From Paracoccaceae bacterium (GTDB lineage: Bacteria > Pseudomonadota > Alphaproteobacteria > Rhodobacterales > Rhodobacteraceae): DNA of 7,712 nt. Below, one piece after another: positions 5,604 to 7,712 of the stretch. The stretch covers positions 1 to 7,712 of the forward strand of contig JALQTL010000392.1 of the NCBI GenBank assembly GCA_023260935.1, read 5' to 3'. Made by a program: the position numbers and the translations under genes. Below the pieces are notes generated by a model, which was not told where the DNA came from, did not search any database, and saw only the letters and a program-made list of their open reading frames with translations. Numbering within the stretch: the stretch's first letter is position 1; every line of letters starts with the position of its first letter.

Positions 5604-7328
5604 ATGACAGCACGCCCGGGCCCCGCAAATGCGATGCTGCGCCTGCATGTTCTGGGGCCTTTCCGGCTGTGTGATGCTGCCAACCGGCCGATTGCCCTGC
5701 GCAGCCGCAAGGCGCAGGCGTTGCTGGCGCTGTTGGCCATTTCCCCACGAGGCGAACGCACACGCGTCTGGCTGCGCGACAAGCTGTGGAGCACATCGGA
5801 CGAACGCCGATCCTCGACCAACCTGCGTCAGATCCTGTTCGAGTTGCGGCGCGATATCGGCCCCATGGCCGACCGGGCGATGGATTTCGGGCCGCAAACC
5901 CTGTCATTGCGCGCAGGCAGGGTCTGGGTTGACCATCAGGCCATCGAAGCCGACCCGGCGCTGTTTCACAGCCTTGGCCTGAATGAGGCGACGGAACTGC
6001 TGGAAGGTCTGGATATCGGCGACCCCGAATTTGAAGACTGGCTTTCCCTTGAACGCGGGCTTTGGGCAGACCGGGCCGATCGGCTTTCATCCACCCAGCC
6101 GCCAGCGCCCGAACCGCAGCGCCGCGCAATACCGGCCCCCACAGCCGAAGGGTCGCAAGGCCGGCGCGTTTCACTGGCGCTTCTGAAAAGCGTTCTGCAC
6201 GGGGCAGACAGCCTTGGCCTGCATCTGGCAGACCGGCTGGTGGAAGGCATCGCAAATTCGATCCGGGAATTGCAGCCCGTGCGCATTCTGGATCTGCGCG
6301 ATCAGAACGGTTCGGTCGAGGATCTGCTGGCATCGGCCAGCACCGAATTCTATTGCCGGCTACGCCTGCTGCGGATCGGCGACAGCGTCACGCTGACGTT
6401 CTTCGTGCACCGCGTCTCGCGCATGGCGCTGGAATGGAGCCAGTCGATCCAATGCCGCATCGATGATCTGATCGCCTATGACGGGCGGGTCATTCAGGGC
6501 TTCGTTGCCCAGAACGTCGACCGTTTGGTGCGCACGTTGCTGGAAAACATTCCCGAAGAACAGCCCGAAGGCGATGTTCTGCGCAGCGGCTATGCCGCGA
6601 TGAACCTGATCTTCCGCATGAATGACGATGCGCTGGCCAAGGCCATGACCCTGCTGGACCAGCCCGCCATGGCGCGTTCGCCCCTGCACGCGGCGCTGCG
6701 GTCCTATATCGCCAGCTTCCATGTGGGCGACAACATCGGCCCCTACACCGATGAAACGCGCGAGTTGCTGCGGAGCGACATCGCCGGAAACATGGCGCCG
6801 TCGCCATTCAACAGCATTGCACTTGCCAGTCTTGGGCATGTTCTGGGCTATGTGTTTCACGAATTCGAAGCTTCGGGTGCGGTGCTGGAACAGGCCATCC
6901 GGCTGAACCCGGCCCAGGCTTTTGCCTGGGATCATTTCGCCCTGAACAAGATCTACACCGGCGATTTCAGGGCCGCGCAACTGGCCGCGGAACGGGCGGC
7001 CTTTCTGGGGGCCTACAGCCCGATCAGCTTCAGCTATGAAACCACTCTGGCCATGGCATCCACCCTTGCGGGCGATTACGACCGGGCGGTGATTGCCGCC
7101 CGGCGGGCGTTGCAAATTCAGCCCCGGTCAAACGCGGCACTTCGCTACCTGATGATTGCCCATTCGGCCCGGGGCGAACGTGCCGAGGCCGAGGCGACCC
7201 GTGACCGCCTGCTGATGCTGGACCCCGATTTCATTGACCCCGAGGTGCAGGAATTGCGCTTCGGATCAAAGATTGTGCGCGCATCGCAGCCCGTCACCAC
7301 CGAACTTCGCAAATTGCTTGACCGTTGA
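5604..7328 (+). CDS. SARP/AfsR-type regulator with BTAD-like, TolB-N-like and TPR domains
   Basis: A 574-residue soluble regulator. Residues 12-86 form an OmpR/SARP-type winged helix: LRLHVLGPFRL, then SRKAQALLALLA (34-45), then WLRDKLWSTSDERRSSTNLRQ-like recognition elements (56-75). Residues 87-160 resemble the start of a BTAD domain, including DPEFEDWLSLERGLWADR (140-157). A Pro/Ala linker (about 165-188) leads to residues 189-313, which resemble the TolB-N/FlgO-like domain of CadC- and cyclase-type TPR proteins (FYCRLRL, then FFVHRVSRMALEWSQSI, then VDRLVRTLL). Residues 328-550 are TPR-like, clearest in QAIRLNPAQAFAWDHFAL and ALQIQPRSNAALRYLMIA. No NB-ARC ATPase is present. Start: ATG at 5604, with AGGGGG 11 bases upstream; 5508 and 5634 are alternatives. 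It likely senses a protein or small ligand through its C-terminal half and activates the flanking genes. The target is inferred from operator-like repeats upstream. Confidence 0.82.
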   Translation: MTARPGPANAMLRLHVLGPFRLCDAANRPIALRSRKAQALLALLAISPRGERTRVWLRDKLWSTSDERRSSTNLRQILFELRRDIGPMADRAMDFGPQTLSLRAGRVWVDHQAIEADPALFHSLGLNEATELLEGLDIGDPEFEDWLSLERGLWADRADRLSSTQPPAPEPQRRAIPAPTAEGSQGRRVSLALLKSVLHGADSLGLHLADRLVEGIANSIRELQPVRILDLRDQNGSVEDLLASASTEFYCRLRLLRIGDSVTLTFFVHRVSRMALEWSQSIQCRIDDLIAYDGRVIQGFVAQNVDRLVRTLLENIPEEQPEGDVLRSGYAAMNLIFRMNDDALAKAMTLLDQPAMARSPLHAALRSYIASFHVGDNIGPYTDETRELLRSDIAGNMAPSPFNSIALASLGHVLGYVFHEFEASGAVLEQAIRLNPAQAFAWDHFALNKIYTGDFRAAQLAAERAAFLGAYSPISFSYETTLAMASTLAGDYDRAVIAARRALQIQPRSNAALRYLMIAHSARGERAEAEATRDRLLMLDPDFIDPEVQELRFGSKIVRASQPVTTELRKLLDR

Positions 7329-7339
7329 CCGAGGGTTTC

Positions 7340-7712
7340 ATGACCGATCTTTCGCTTCTGTGTTCGCACCGCTTCATCGTCACCGAAACGGGTTTGATTC
7401 TGGCCAAAGCCGGTGCCGACATGACGGCGCCCTTCCCCGATGCGGCCGAAGCGGCATCTGCCGGTGGCGCCCTGTTCAGCCTGAACCGGAACCGGAACAG
7501 GAATCGCAACAGGAACCGGAACCGAAATCGGAACCGCAACAGGAACAGGAACCGAAACCGGGCAGGCCTTGACGCGGGCGATATCGATCTGTCGATCCTG
7601 GAACCCTGGGAAGAGCGCGAGGCGCTGCACCGGATGCGGGCAGAATGGGTCAACCTGCCGCTGGACCCGCCGCCAAATCTGGAGCAATTGCGCCAAGAGG
7701 CCATCGAGCTTC
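7340..7712 (+). CDS. Unrecognised protein with 13 Asn-Arg dipeptide repeats (runs off right edge)
   Basis: The first 124 codons are visible and the frame is open to the end. GAGGG sits 5-9 bases before the ATG, and the gene begins 11 bp after the regulator stop, so it belongs to the same operon. Residues 1-48 form a short globular-looking segment (LLCSHRFIVTETGLILAKAGADM, with an Ala-rich end). Residues 49-74 are 13 consecutive Asn-Arg pairs. Residues 75-124 look like normal coding sequence, acidic with an amphipathic helix (LDAGDIDLSILEPWEE, then RMRAEWVNLPLDPPP and LEQLRQEAIEL). I do not recognise the family. The regular 13 positive charges suggest a nucleic-acid, membrane-phosphate or polyanion contact, or a linker, but this is speculation. 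Without the rest of the gene no function is assigned. Confidence 0.75.
   Translation, partial: MTDLSLLCSHRFIVTETGLILAKAGADMTAPFPDAAEAASAGGALFSLNRNRNRNRNRNRNRNRNRNRNRNRNRAGLDAGDIDLSILEPWEEREALHRMRAEWVNLPLDPPPNLEQLRQEAIEL
7484..7561 (+). repeat. 13-unit hexanucleotide tandem repeat encoding (Asn-Arg)13
   Basis: Thirteen 6-bp units of the form AAY-(CGN/AGG), consensus AACCGG, lie in frame with the gene from 7340. Ten substitutions from the consensus are spread over nine units (AAT for AAC; AGG, CGC or CGA for CGG), and every one is synonymous in this frame. The unit length is a multiple of three, so slippage would add or remove Asn-Arg pairs without a frameshift. Confidence 0.95.

Noticed and set aside
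7484..7561. Sequencing error or paired frameshift around the repeat
   Set aside because: One continuous frame from the ATG at 7340 to the window end explains the flanks and the repeat without any shift.
7484..7561. CRISPR array
   Set aside because: The units are 6 bp with no spacers and lie inside a coding frame.
7234..7572. Glu-Pro/Gln-rich frame through the hexanucleotide repeat
   Set aside because: It looks like a common acidic linker, but its upstream part is random-looking, overlaps the regulator 3' end, and it stops at 7570-7572. Codon changes are synonymous only in the Asn-Arg frame, whose flanks on both sides look coding.

Overview
The window reads as chromosomal DNA of a high-GC alphaproteobacterium, most likely Rhodobacterales (Rhodobacteraceae). 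The reasons are the strongly GC-biased third codon positions, the gene order hemD followed by a mitofilin-like gene and divergent from tsaD-gpsA-YciI-EVE, and the protein signatures. No tRNA, rRNA, CRISPR array, insertion sequence or phage gene was seen.

Left part (1-4020), core genome. Two minus-strand genes, hemD (uroporphyrinogen-III synthase) and then a mitofilin/Mic60-like membrane protein that runs off the left edge, diverge from a tight plus-strand operon across a 45-bp spacer. The operon is tsaD (tRNA t6A37 synthesis), gpsA (glycerol-3-phosphate dehydrogenase), a YciI-like protein and an EVE-domain protein. tsaD/gpsA and YciI/EVE are joined by ATGA stop-start overlaps, and gpsA/YciI by an ATGA overlap or a 5-bp gap depending on the YciI start.

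Right part (4002-7712), accessory and mostly undescribed. A minus-strand gene, convergent with the EVE gene and overlapping it by 19 bp, encodes a soluble protein. It has a carboxypeptidase-regulatory-like beta domain followed by what looks like a subtilisin fold with the catalytic residues lost. Across a 387-bp spacer lies a plus-strand regulator with a SARP/AfsR-type winged helix, a BTAD-like segment, a TolB-N-like middle domain and TPRs. It is followed after 11 bp by an unrecognised gene carrying 13 perfect Asn-Arg dipeptide repeats and running off the right edge.

The most interesting signal is in the divergent spacer. The heptamer TAACGNC occurs five times. Four copies form two head-to-tail pairs, each with a 4-bp gap (11-bp period), one pair facing the pseudo-subtilase and the other facing the regulator. 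This is the operator geometry known for SARP regulators, so the regulator probably controls both itself with the Asn-Arg protein and the pseudo-subtilase. Together they may form one co-regulated system of unknown function that extends beyond the right edge.
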